64,000 nt of DNA from Ilyonectria destructans (taxonomy: Eukaryota; Ascomycota; Sordariomycetes; Hypocreales; Nectriaceae): NCBI GenBank assembly GCA_020740775.1, contig JAHEWK010000004.1:2046001-2110000 (forward strand). The letters are read 5' to 3'. The stretch's first letter is position 1. Each line of letters starts with the position of its first letter. The position numbers and the translations under genes are program-made. Positions 35,778 through 45,967 of this stretch are shown piece by piece. Under the pieces are notes generated by a model, which was not told the DNA's origin, did not search any database, and saw only the letters and a program-made list of their open reading frames with translations.

Positions 35778-38357
35778 TTAGCTCCACTCCTCCTCCATAT
35801 TATCCGGGTGGAACTTGCAAGTCTCCTTGTGCGCGGTATTGTCACCTGCTATAATTTCTCGGTGGTTTGCACCACATTCATAACAAAATTGGTACTTGCA
35901 AGCAGGGCCTGTTGAGAGTTAGTTACTCTCGCTTTGAGCGCTCACGACACGGCTGACTGCCTTATCAGCGTCCACCCGTGCAGTTGATGTTGTGCCGTCT
36001 GCTCCAAACATTGTAGCACCCCCAGCAAAACTCGCACTTGCACTTGAGACCTGGAATGGTTGGATTAATGTTCTTAAAATGTAGGAGGGAGAAGCTGGTG
36101 CAAGGACCCACCATTTAGGAACGGGGCAGGCTTCGGGGCGCAAGAAGGGAGGACTCGGGTAGAAATTATGAGCAACTTACAAGTCATGTGTGAACTGTAA
36201 CAAGTGTTAGCTTATCATATTACTATATAAATTGGGAGTTGAACTTACCAGCCGTCGTTTTTCTCAATTGCCCATCCGCATCCAGGACACGGCTTCGTCG
36301 TTGAGCTAACAGTAGCTTCACTCTGTTGCTCTTCCCTCTTCCGCCTGGCCGCAATCTTGCGAACCAACTCGGCCGCCTTTCTAGCCTGTTCCCTCTCTTG
36401 CCGGGCTCTCTCCTCTCGGCGATGCATCTCGGCCTGCTCGTCGGCTAGCATGTTCTGGGCCATGGCTCTGTCGGCCTCGAATTGAGCTCGCTGAGACTCT
36501 GACCAGGCCTCATTCTCTAGCTCGAGCCGAGAGCGGAAGTTTTCAGGGTCAGCGAGCAATTGGTCGTATTCGTCACATGAGAGATTCTCGTGCCAGGGAG
36601 CGTTGTGGTGAAAGCAAGAACGATGGCTACAGTGTAAGCAAGTAACGATGGGTTGATCTTCACCCGACTCGTGGATCTGCCCAGAGCCGCAGCTAGAGGT
36701 ACACCAGACGAAGTTATCGGCTTCTGACATGGCTGCACGGAGGGCCAATGTCTCGTACCTATCCTATGGTCAGTCCTGGCTCACATAACAATTGTTGGAT
36801 GAATATACCTCACGAAAGTCTGCTTGTTGGCAAAGCGCTGGATATCAGCATACTCTAGTAATTCGCGACACTCAGGACATCTGATTTCAGTCCAGAGTTT
36901 GCTACTCATATCCGAATCGATAGACAGCTGAATACATTCAAGGCATGTGGTCGGCGAATGAGTGCATGAGGAAGTTATCGAGAAGCGAGGGAAGAATCCC
37001 ACGCCCTTGGTCTCAGTGCAGACTACACACTCTAAATCTCCTACCACAGTAGTGGCGGGCACCCGCTGACGTGTCACGATGACATCTGGAGTATCGGCGG
37101 CCCTTTGATATCGTTGGCCAAAGCTGGGAAGAGGAAAAAACTTAGTATCATTGAATAAAATAAGTATTGCAAGCAATGGATTGCTAGATGAAGGCGAAGA
37201 CCAAAATTCCACAAGGGGTATGTTTGACAAATGACACGGAACACGACATGAGAAGAAAGCACATTTCAGAAAACTTCAACTAAAAGGTCCCTGGCATGAT
37301 CGAGACTTGGGTTGGGGGAGCTTCGGGGGACCTACCGGAAATCATCAGCTACTTCGTCTTCAGACTGATCCAGTCGGCGGAGGTATGCCACCGTCATGGC
37401 TTGGTCTCGCTGCTCAAGGAGGGCAACGTACGGGTTAATAGAGCTCGATGAAGAGGCAGGGGGCGTGGTGTTGTGCTGAATTGCCACGGCCCGCGGCTTT
37501 GGGGTCGCCTTGGGAGGTTCCTCCAAATCGTCTACATCCATGTTCGTGAGATTTAGGATGGATGCTGAGATGGGAGCATATCCACGTCGGCGCACGGGCG
37601 CTGGCTCTGGGGGTGGTGTCTCGGGTGTGGTGGTGCTAAAAGAGGCGAACTCATCGTCATCCAGGAGCGCCGGGACATTGTAGCGAAAGGCTGGTGGAGC
37701 CGATTCTGGAGAGGGAGCCGATGGCGCTTGTTCCTGGACGCTGAGTGAAGGAGCAAGAGTGATAGGTACCTCTTCACCGGATGATCTTTGAGATCTTTGA
37801 GATCGTTGTGACCTCCGTGACCGGTGAGACCGAGTCTCAGAGTGCGTATCAGAGTTGCGCTGAGACTGAGTCTCTGCCAGCGATTCTGGTGGTGCCTCGT
37901 CTTCATCATCATTCTCGCGTCGCTGCTCCTCGTCCGTTTCCTCGTCGTCGACCAGCCAGATGGAATCATCGTCGCCACCGAAGCCAGCCATGATGTTCGG
38001 GTTGATGCGCCCGTAAAAGCCCCCGTTAGCCAGCATGTTGTTACTAGGTGGTGAAGAGTCAAGGTCAGGAACGACCGTTGTGTTACGGGTATCAGAACCC
38101 CAAGGATTTGCGTCTCTGGAAGGCGGTACTTCGATTGGGGGTGATGGTCGGCGTTGGGTCAATGGAGGCGTAGGAGGAGGCGGCGGAGCAGGAGGGGCGA
38201 TGGTGTGATATCTTGTGTTGGTGTAGGTGTTGGTGTTTGTTGTAGATGTGTCAGTAGTAATGGCTGAGTCGTAGTCGGGAGGCGGGTCTGTAGGTGTGGC
38301 TGGCGCCTTCTTCTTGCGGAATACGGTGCTCGCCCTCTTCTTGAAATTCCGGAACAT
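35778..38357 (-). CDS. RBR-type (RING1-IBR-RING2) E3 ubiquitin ligase with two candidate 3' exons
   Basis: Exons on the minus strand: 38357-37336, 37123-36809, 36758-36249, a 14-nt microexon 36194-36181, then terminal exon B 35908-35778, giving 663 aa. An alternative terminal exon A (36050-35965) would give 648 aa. The N-terminal 340 residues are disordered, with proline and acidic tracts and RSQ repeats. RING1 starts near residue 373 (LECVVCTETKG, later CLEC and CPEC). The IBR follows (VWCTSSCGSGQIH, CLHCSHRSC). After an Arg/Glu-rich coiled coil, RING2 begins at about 603 (CPGCGWAIEKNDGCSHMTC) and is completed by exon B (CKYQFCYECGANHREI, later AHKETC). RBR ligases pass ubiquitin through a RING2 cysteine. 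Substrate unknown. Confidence 0.88.
35965..36050 (-). other. Candidate alternative terminal exon A of the RBR ligase gene
   Basis: Lies between the microexon and exon B. It is preceded by a CCAG acceptor and is in the same phase as exon B. It encodes LKCKCEFCWGCYNVW, later RRHNINC, then a stop at 35965. Relative to the preceding MTC, both A and B give Cys-x2-Cys-x4-Cys-x2-Cys and a later His-x3-Cys, so either completes RING2. A may be a duplicated, mutually exclusive exon. A weak donor (GTGGAC) near its end could also join A in frame to B. Confidence 0.5.
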
Positions 38358-39979
38358 GTCTTGGCTGAGCTACCAAGGCAGGAAGGAAACGAAGGAGAGC
38401 TCAAGAAGAGACGAGGAAGGGAAGGCAAGGAAAGAGAAGGGAAGGAGGGGGAGCAGAAGAAGAGGGGGGAGGTAGGTGGGTGACGGCAGGCAGGAGAGGC
38501 AGTCTGCTACAGAGCCATGAAAGCTGCAGCTGAAAATACAGGTGGGTGGAGAAGGCGTAAGTAGATGTAAGCCACGCTGCGAGGGGTTCCAACACGGCAC
38601 CGCATAAGTAAAGGAGCCAGAGCATAAACAATGTAAAGTAGAGTTGACACCTGGAAGCGCAATGCTCGGGGCTCGAGTGAACTCGATCAAAGGTAGGTAC
38701 TTGAGTGAGTTGGCAGGAGGAGGGGAAGGAGGGACGAGGTATGGAGAGCTGGGGATTTGGGGAAGATTTTGGGTGCAGTGGCGGCTTAGCTGCCTGACAA
38801 CAACGCCCAGCAATGCATGATACCTTGGCCTCGCACTGGTGACTGACTGAGCCATGACGCTGGGCCAGCTTCGTGCCCTACGGTCTTGGAGCCCCTCAGC
38901 CTCAAGCCTTTAAGCCTCCAAATGGAACCCTGGCCGCACTTCCAGCGCCGGTGCGTCCTAGGTAGGCTTTTTCCTTTTCGCTGCCGGCAACTCCTAGTTG
39001 ACATCTCCCTGACCAATGCCTGGAGTCCGGGACTCCAGGCACACTAACATCGCTGCGGCAGGCAGGCGAACCGCTGGAAGCTGCCATCCCCGCTCTGGGC
39101 TGACGCCTCTGCCATCCAATCGCAGCGCCAATTGACGAGAGGACTCTCTCGGCTCCCCCCAGCAGGGCGAACCACGCTCCACTGGCCGCCCGCCTGGCCA
39201 TAGAGGTTTAGATGCCTTGCATACCAGTACTTCGTGGTACCGCCCAGGTGCTGCGCCCCCAGAACTGTCTCTTTTGGTGCAGTGCCTACACACACCCCCG
39301 TGTCCTCGGCCCCTAAATGCAGGTAGCGCGGTCCACTATTAGATCACTCCACAACCGGGGGAAAGCCCCGCGTTGTACCGGTACCTTAGTGTGTTGCTGC
39401 TGGAGCTGGACCCCGCGATAGCTGGTCTGCCTAAGGTAGGTAGGTACCTAAGGTAGCTAGCAACATTGTCATGACATGTCAAGCGAACGAAAACGCCTTG
39501 CGACCCAGTCCGCCCAGCACGTCGCTGAAGCGAGCGGACAGTCCAGAAATCGGACGGGCAACTATCCGCCGGCTCGACTGTGTGATTCTCTCGGGGCTCC
39601 TTATCCTCGAGGTGCTCTCCATTCTAGGGGACGGGGCTTGTCCTAGGTTGGTACCCACTCAACCTTCGACATGACATCACTCCACGCAGAATCAACAAGG
39701 TGAACTCATTACCTACCGACATGGTTTATACTCCCTACTCGGTTGGTACTCCGTACATAATTGGTATGATAGCGGCTCGCATTCAACCCAAAAATATATG
39801 GATAGCAATTGTGCGGAGCACCACCCTGATCGAGAAGGTGGTGCTTTGAATGAGCAGGTGACCTTAATTTTGTCGTACTTTCGGATGATTAATTACACAC
39901 GTGCCGACTCTCCGCGGGTGCATGAGAACTTTCTTCGACCAAACATTCCTTTTCTGTTTGCTAGTTCCGCGTCGCGACA
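38358..39979. other. Intergenic region between RBR ligase and TAP-like hydrolase (divergent promoters)
   Basis: About 1.6 kb containing both promoters. The RBR-proximal part is purine-rich on the plus strand (pyrimidine-rich on the coding strand). Several TACCTA/TAGGTA palindromic strings cluster at 39375-39460. Open frames here are short and unrecognised. Confidence 0.4.
39425..39460. repeat. TACCTAAGGTA-type palindromic cluster
   Basis: Overlapping copies of CTAAGGTAGGTAGGTACCTAAG form an imperfect palindrome. Related strings occur near 8981, 38692 and 46271 and around 47815-48035, always between genes. Confidence 0.55.
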
Positions 39980-41692
39980 ATGAAGGGGAAAGAACTTTTC
40001 ACCACGCAGATTGCTGCGGTGCGCCCCAAATCGAATCGCAAACTGTGGTCAAATCTCGCAATCGTGGGCCTCGGATTGCTTTGCGGTATTAACTTTTTTC
40101 TGCGGTTTTCAGACGCGTCGGTCGACACGGGAGAGGCTCGCAGCTATCCAGGAGAATCGCTGCAATGGAAACCATGCGGCCAGATCATCAACCACGAACT
40201 CGAGTGTGGAGAAATCCATGTTCCCATGGATCAATTTGATGCAGTCAATTCTGCTGGCAAGACTTTTAACATCCCACTCATCCGCCTTCGAGGCAAAAAT
40301 GCCACGCAGAACCTGGTTGTGAACCCCGGAGGCCCTGGTGGCAGCGGCTTCAGCTTTATGTACCGCAGGGGAGAGCAGCTGAATCGCATCGTCGGAGAGA
40401 ATTACCACATCCTGTCATTCGATCCCCGAGGTGTCAACTCATCGCAACCTCGTGCGTCTTGTTATCCGACCGCGGCGATGCGTGAAAAACACGCCTTGGA
40501 TTTGGATGACGATTTGGTTGGCGACAGCGCGAAACGTTATGCTTGGACACAGAATTATGTCAAGACATGTGAGGAAAACATGGGCGAGCATGGCAAATAC
40601 ATCAATACCCCACAGACAGCAGCCGACATGAACAGCATCCTGGACGCCGTTGGCCAGCAGAACATGGTGTATTGGGGTTTCAGCTATGGCACCCTGCTTG
40701 GCCAAACTTATGCTTCGCTCTTCCCAGAACGGTCCAAGAGGATCATTATAGACGGCGTTGTCAACCAGATTGAATGGTATACGTCGCTCCTTTTGCAAGA
40801 CGACTTCACTAATACTCAAAATGTCCTTGATGGCTTCTTCGACGAGTGCATGAAGTCAGCAAAGACGTGCGCTTTATCAGGCTTTGCCGACACCAAAGAA
40901 CAGCTGCAATCTACTGTGGTCGACTTTTTGCGTGGCTTTGAAAAGGATCCGATGGCTGTCTTCGTTAACACAACGACGTATGGAACACTCGACTATAAAT
41001 CCCTGTGGATCAATGCAGTCTTCGCCCACATGTACAAACCGTCTACTTGGTTTGATTTTGCGACTCGGCTTGCGGAGATGATGCGTGGCAACGCGACAAG
41101 TGCTTTTCTGACATACAACACTAATAACCCTCTCGACGTGACGGACGAGGCACTTGATGTTGTGATGCTTAATGACGGAATATCAGGCCCAAAATATTGG
41201 CCCCAAACTAGGCAGGAACTGCTTGATCTTCTCTCGCCTCTGGATAACTCGTCTTCGTTTGCTTTTGCCGCGAACCAAGGATACTATGCCAAGCAGCAAT
41301 GGCTCATTCCACGAACACACAACTTCACGCCGCGCGACCGCGTCGAGACTGCCCATCCGTTGCTGGTGCTCTCGACTACATACGATCCAATCTGCCCGCT
41401 GGTCTCGGCAAAGAATGCACAGAAGACATTTGTTGGCTCGCGACTGGTTGAAGTCAAGGGCTACGGCCATTGTTCCGTGGCAGTTGTATCCGCGTGCCTT
41501 GCTCAACATGTGCGCGATTTCCTGGATACAGGGAAATTGCCCGAGGAAAATACGACATGCGAGGTGGACGAGCCATACTTCCAAGAGCCGGAGTCAGAGG
41601 AGGTATGGTTGGCGAAACTGTCCGCGGCAGAGGCGGAAGTCGACCAGATCCGTGCCGCTCAAGCAATGCTGGCTAGTCAATTGCGCTGGTAG
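39980..41692 (+). CDS. Alpha/beta hydrolase, TAP-like peptidase (S33 family), membrane-anchored
   Basis: Intronless, 570 aa. A basic N-terminus is followed by one hydrophobic segment (LAIVGLGLLCGINFFL), so it is a type II anchored or secreted protein. The hydrolase domain shows the oxyanion region NPGGPGGSGFSF, FDPRGVNSSQP, and the nucleophile elbow GFSYG with Ser235. Candidate Asp469 (TTYDP) and His497 (GYGHC) complete the triad, in TAP-like C-terminal order. Related proteins are tripeptidyl aminopeptidases and proline-type exopeptidases; secondary-metabolite roles also occur. Substrate not inferable. N-glycosylation sites are frequent, as expected for a lumenal domain. No cluster partners are seen beside it. 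Confidence 0.88.
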   Translation: MKGKELFTTQIAAVRPKSNRKLWSNLAIVGLGLLCGINFFLRFSDASVDTGEARSYPGESLQWKPCGQIINHELECGEIHVPMDQFDAVNSAGKTFNIPLIRLRGKNATQNLVVNPGGPGGSGFSFMYRRGEQLNRIVGENYHILSFDPRGVNSSQPRASCYPTAAMREKHALDLDDDLVGDSAKRYAWTQNYVKTCEENMGEHGKYINTPQTAADMNSILDAVGQQNMVYWGFSYGTLLGQTYASLFPERSKRIIIDGVVNQIEWYTSLLLQDDFTNTQNVLDGFFDECMKSAKTCALSGFADTKEQLQSTVVDFLRGFEKDPMAVFVNTTTYGTLDYKSLWINAVFAHMYKPSTWFDFATRLAEMMRGNATSAFLTYNTNNPLDVTDEALDVVMLNDGISGPKYWPQTRQELLDLLSPLDNSSSFAFAANQGYYAKQQWLIPRTHNFTPRDRVETAHPLLVLSTTYDPICPLVSAKNAQKTFVGSRLVEVKGYGHCSVAVVSACLAQHVRDFLDTGKLPEENTTCEVDEPYFQEPESEEVWLAKLSAAEAEVDQIRAAQAMLASQLRW

Positions 41693-42134
41693 GAGCTGTA
41701 TCAGGAAAGATACCAGTATATAGCATCAAGTGAATTGATATTTTATCGGAAGGATGTCAGTATATATTATGAGCATCGCTATTTGCACGTAGAATATTTA
41801 TCGATATTTCGCCATTAATTATGTAGGAAGACATGACGGACACGAAGAACAGGCTGGTTGATTGCCCCTGCACCCGGAATGTGCCAGATTAAAACAAACA
41901 TGAGCCCTCCATTTTGCATTGGCAAGCTTTGGTGTGTTGGTTCTGCAGGCTTACAGTTGTTCCAGGGTCTAAAGGATCGCCTCAACCAATCATGAGACAG
42001 TGAAACCAGGGCGCCTAGGATGTGATTCACAACACGCAAGACATACAATCTCCTACCTTACCAATCCACCACCACTCTTCCCTGGCCTCGATTCTTTGTT
42101 CGGCACTCAATCAGTTTCTCGTCGGGATCGCACA
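41693..42134. other. Intergenic region upstream of the CMT1-like gene
   Basis: 442 bp, AT-rich just after the hydrolase stop, then pyrimidine-rich before the next ATG. No other feature. Confidence 0.4.
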
Positions 42135-43587
42135 ATGCGTCGCAAGTTGTGGCTGCTATCAGCGCCCGTCGCGCTCTTCCTCTTGCTGGCGCTAGGTCTA
42201 TATCTCGACGGCGACCAGCTCCGCCGCATTCCATTGCCTTCATTCACGGGTGCAGGTTCTATTGCGACAACAAATCATGCCCAAGAAGCTGGCGAAAACA
42301 CACATGATGCTAGCGAAAACACCCATGACTCCGGCAACACCACTCAGGAAGCTGGCAACTTCATCCAACATGCTAGTAACATCACCAACTCCAGCAAATC
42401 GTTCAATGAAGATGTTATCAAAGACGGTAGGATAGCCTCCACTCACTTCAGAGATCCAGTGTAGACTAATAGCCATAGGCATCATATTACCAGCGGCTAA
42501 TATCACATCCTACATTGACGCCATCATGGACAACCAAGCGCATAACCTTGCGCGACTCCAGTGCCCAGATTTGAACTCGACACGCTACAGTAACCTGAAG
42601 GCAATCGACGAGGGCTCCTCAATCGAGTATTTCTTTGCGCTGGACCTCCGCCAGTGTTTGACGCTTCTACCGACCCTACTAGGCAGCATCCTGGAGGCAA
42701 TGCGCTTCCTTGGCCCGAGGCGATGCGAGCTATCCATCGTTGAAGGTCACTCCCCAGATGGTACCTATGATATCCTTACCGCCATGAAACGAAATATCGA
42801 AGAACTTGGCGCTAGTTACTTCTTTCAACCATCCGCTATAGACCCCTCAAAGGGCGATCGCATCCAGAAGCTTGCCGAGCTTCGCAACTTGGCCCTTCGG
42901 CCCTTGATTGACTACGCCGACCGAGTCACAGACACAACCACTGCCCTCTTCCTCAACGACGTCGCTATCTGTACCGAGGACATTCTCGAACTGCTCTTCC
43001 AGCGCACTGCTTTGGGCGCGAAAATGACTTGCGCGATGGATTGGACATACGTCGGCCAAGACCCAACCTTTTACGACGTTTGGGTTGCGCGTGGTATCAA
43101 CGGCGACTCGTTCTTCGAGATCCCGCCGGACGGGAACTGGAATTCCGCCTGGAATCTCTTTTGGAATGCCGAAGAGACCCAGGCGCGATTCTACAGGAAC
43201 CTTCCCTTCCAAGCGTTTTCATGCTGGAACGGTGCCGTCACGTTCGCCGCCAGCATCCTTACCAAGGAGGGCTTGCGTTTCCGCAGAGCAAACAGAGAGA
43301 AGAAGGAGTGCGAACAGGGGGAACCACAGCTATTTTGTAAGGATATGTGGTTCCACGGCCTAGGGAAGATTGCCGTGATACCCACTGTGAATCTGGAGTA
43401 TTCCGTAGAAAAAGGTGAGATGATAAAGAAAGCTAAGGGCTTTGTGTCAGATCATGTCATGAGGCAGGACCTTGACGGCGATAAATTCGAGTGGGCTGTT
43501 GAGCCACCTGCAAAGGTGAAGTGTACACCAACTTGGGATCATCAGTTCTGGAAAGCATGGAACGAAACCCTTTCAAAAAGGAAATGA
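42135..43587 (+). CDS. CMT1/CAP59-like alpha-1,3-mannosyltransferase (GT69)
   Basis: Golgi-type type II membrane glycosyltransferase. Two exons, 42135-42426 and 42494-43587, 461 aa. Short basic tail, hydrophobic anchor (LWLLSAPVALFLLLALGLYL), then a low-complexity stem with repeated ENTHD/QEAGN units (roughly residues 45-90). The catalytic domain matches the cryptococcal mannosyltransferase family: YFFALDLRQCLTLLPTLLGS, SIVEGHSPDGT, ALFLNDVAICTEDILELL, MTCAMDW and FSCWNGAVTFAA. The family was defined by capsule-related enzymes in Cryptococcus; in ascomycetes the product is undefined, probably a cell-wall or glycoprotein mannose linkage. The stem repeats look like recent tandem expansion. Confidence 0.9.
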
Positions 43588-43989
43588 CGCTGCATAATCT
43601 TGTATTTAAAACAATATACGTGCACCAAGGCCCAGGCCCTAAACGTTGGAGGATGTATTAACACCCGTGTCTTTGTATCAACGCAAGGCACCTGGGCTCT
43701 AATAGCAATATCACACGGTTGATCTCTGTGGGCTCTCGATAGCATTATGAAGAACAAGGGCAATGTGATTTACCCTAATGCTCGCTCTAGATTAGGTTCG
43801 CAAAATATCAATCCCGCATCCGGTCTATCTGAACATGACGCATCATCCATCGCAAAGCTAAGGGGGGTGTGGCAAATCCTCGTCTGCTGTACCTTACGCG
43901 GAAAACATCAAAACCAAAATCGTGACAACTCATCATCATACCATCAATGCAATCAGCATTACTAACACTTTGAGGGTAGCTCTCCTAAC
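43588..43989. other. Intergenic region between CMT1-like gene and coiled-coil protein (convergent)
   Basis: About 400 bp between two converging stop codons. No supported feature. Confidence 0.4.
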
Positions 43990-45967
43990 TCATCCCCATC
44001 GAAACTGCGCGGTCCAGCTATCGGGCTGACGCTCGCTCTTGACGTGGAAGAGGTGCGACACGATTGTTCTCTCCCCCTTTTCGGTAAACGCCTTCCGCTT
44101 CTCCTCATCTCCCCAAGCTACAAGCATCTGCTGCTTGCGTACCACCATTGGTTCTTTGATTGAGTCCTTCTGCCCGATCTGCCGCATGTACAGCGACGGC
44201 ACAACTGTGCACACGTTGAGAAGACGGTGGTAGAGCTCCTTCTTGGATGGGGGCGGGTCCAACTTGGCCAAGTTGAAAGCCTTGCGGTTCTGCAATACGT
44301 TGCGGCAGTCCAGGTTCTTGAGCGAGTCAATGAACTCGGGTGATCCGTTGAGATCGCCTCCAGAGCTCCACATAATATAAGGGTTCATGTCGAGGTAGAA
44401 ATGATGCGTCGACACTTGCAGCTTCTCGTACAGCTTCATGGCCGGCCACACGCAGTTTTCGTCCATTTGATCGTAAAACCAGCCAAGCTTATCTTTCTTG
44501 CAGAAAACTTTGAGGATGCCGGATAGCTCAATCGTCATGTCCTTGCGTCGCCGTTCTCGCACCGATCTGAAGGGTGGCGAGCTTAATAGGGCATTGTATG
44601 CCTCAGCTGTCCAGGTTCTGACAGAAAAGAGATCTGTGTGGGATTAGTTCTTGGGGTTCTTTATCAATTGCGAGAGAAAGGGCACGAGGGAACATACCTC
44701 TCTTAGGCTCAACAGACATCTGCATGCTGTTCTCAATGAAACTAACGACTTCGGTGTATTTGGGGATATCACTGTATAATATAGCCTGGAAGATATTGTC
44801 GTGCAGATATCTTAGGATAATGGACGCGATGATATCTTCATCCGTCTCGGGAAACGAGGAGGCATGAACAAGATCGGGGTATTGGTGGAGGGTCCTCTTG
44901 AACTTGTTGGCGTCTGCGGTTCGCTTTCGAGCAATAGTCAAGACACTCTCAACACCTTCAGCATGGTCCTCCAGCCATGGATCCATAAACTTTTGAACCC
45001 AGTCCTGGACCAGCTCGACCAGTGCATCGTATTCCTGTACTCGTTGGTCAGCTCAACTCGCGATTTATTGTCGCCAGGGTGGCAAGTGGTCAGAAATACT
45101 TACGCGACCAATCTCCTCGGAAGTCAGATCTTTGCGATAGGGCTGAAGACTGAAAATGTGCGATTGGGCATCGTTGAGTTGCTCTCGGAGGGCGCGGTTC
45201 TCCTCCCTCGACTTCTCTAAATCGCGAGCGAGGGACTCGGTGTCACGCTCAATGTCGGTCATGCCAGAGTTCAACGATTGCTTCATCTCGGTGATGCGCT
45301 CGGTGGCACGATCAGCCTTTTCTTCGGCAATCTGCTTCTCGGTGATGAGGGTGTTGATCTTCCGGGAAAGGTCTTGGGCGTGGCGACGCAAGCGCGTGTT
45401 CTCCTCGTGGACCTTGGAGGTCGGGTCTTTGCGCCGGGTGAAGCTGGATTTCTCGTAGCCTACGGGCAGGTCATCTGGCTCCTCCTCCTCCACGGTAGGT
45501 TGGAGACTAGATTTCCGGGCTAGCGGCTCCTGATGGGTGAGGGCATCGCCAAAATCCTCCAATGACGGGAGGTCAACCACGCTGGCACTGGCGACTGGGT
45601 CCAGGTCCATCAACATGTTTCGATCGACGTCTCTGTCGCTGCTGCCCTCGAAATCCTTCTCAGAGATGCTCCTAGTTTTAGGCTTGCTCCTAGGCGGAGG
45701 GCCCATCTCCTTCTCCTCAAAGCCGGTGACGGCATCGATATAGTTCAGCTTGGACCGCATGTCGTCAAGCGGAATCTGGCCTTGGCTCGAGCCGCCTGCC
45801 ATCTCGTCCTGTGAGCGGGGCGCGGGCACAGCTTTGGATTTCGCGTCGGACTGAGGATCAGGTTTCTTCGTGGGTTCGGCAGCAGGTTCGGGTTTCTCTT
45901 GATTGACGATGGGCTCTTTAGAAGGAACGGCAGGAGGGTGCCCGTTCTTCTTTTTAGATTCGGCCAT
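43990..45967 (-). CDS. Unnamed conserved-type fungal protein with central coiled coil
   Basis: Three exons, 45967-45104, 45034-44698 and 44633-43990, 614 aa. The frame is also open to an ATG at 46243, adding 92 residues; 45967 was chosen because that extension looks untranslated. The first about 150 residues are Lys/Pro/Ser-rich and disordered. A heptad-like coiled coil spans about 185-275 (VHEENTRLRRHAQDLSRKIN, TERITEMKQSL, REENRALREQL). The rest is alpha-helical (WVQKFMDPWLEDHAEGVESV; YHRLLNVCTVVPSLYMRQIG), with no domain I recognise. All exon joins keep phase with consensus sites, so the gene is real. I cannot assign a function. Confidence 0.82.

Noticed and set aside
37770..37810. Short AGATCTTTG direct repeats as a regulatory array
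   Set aside because: They lie within coding sequence and simply encode the Arg-Ser-Gln repeat of the RBR ligase N-terminus.
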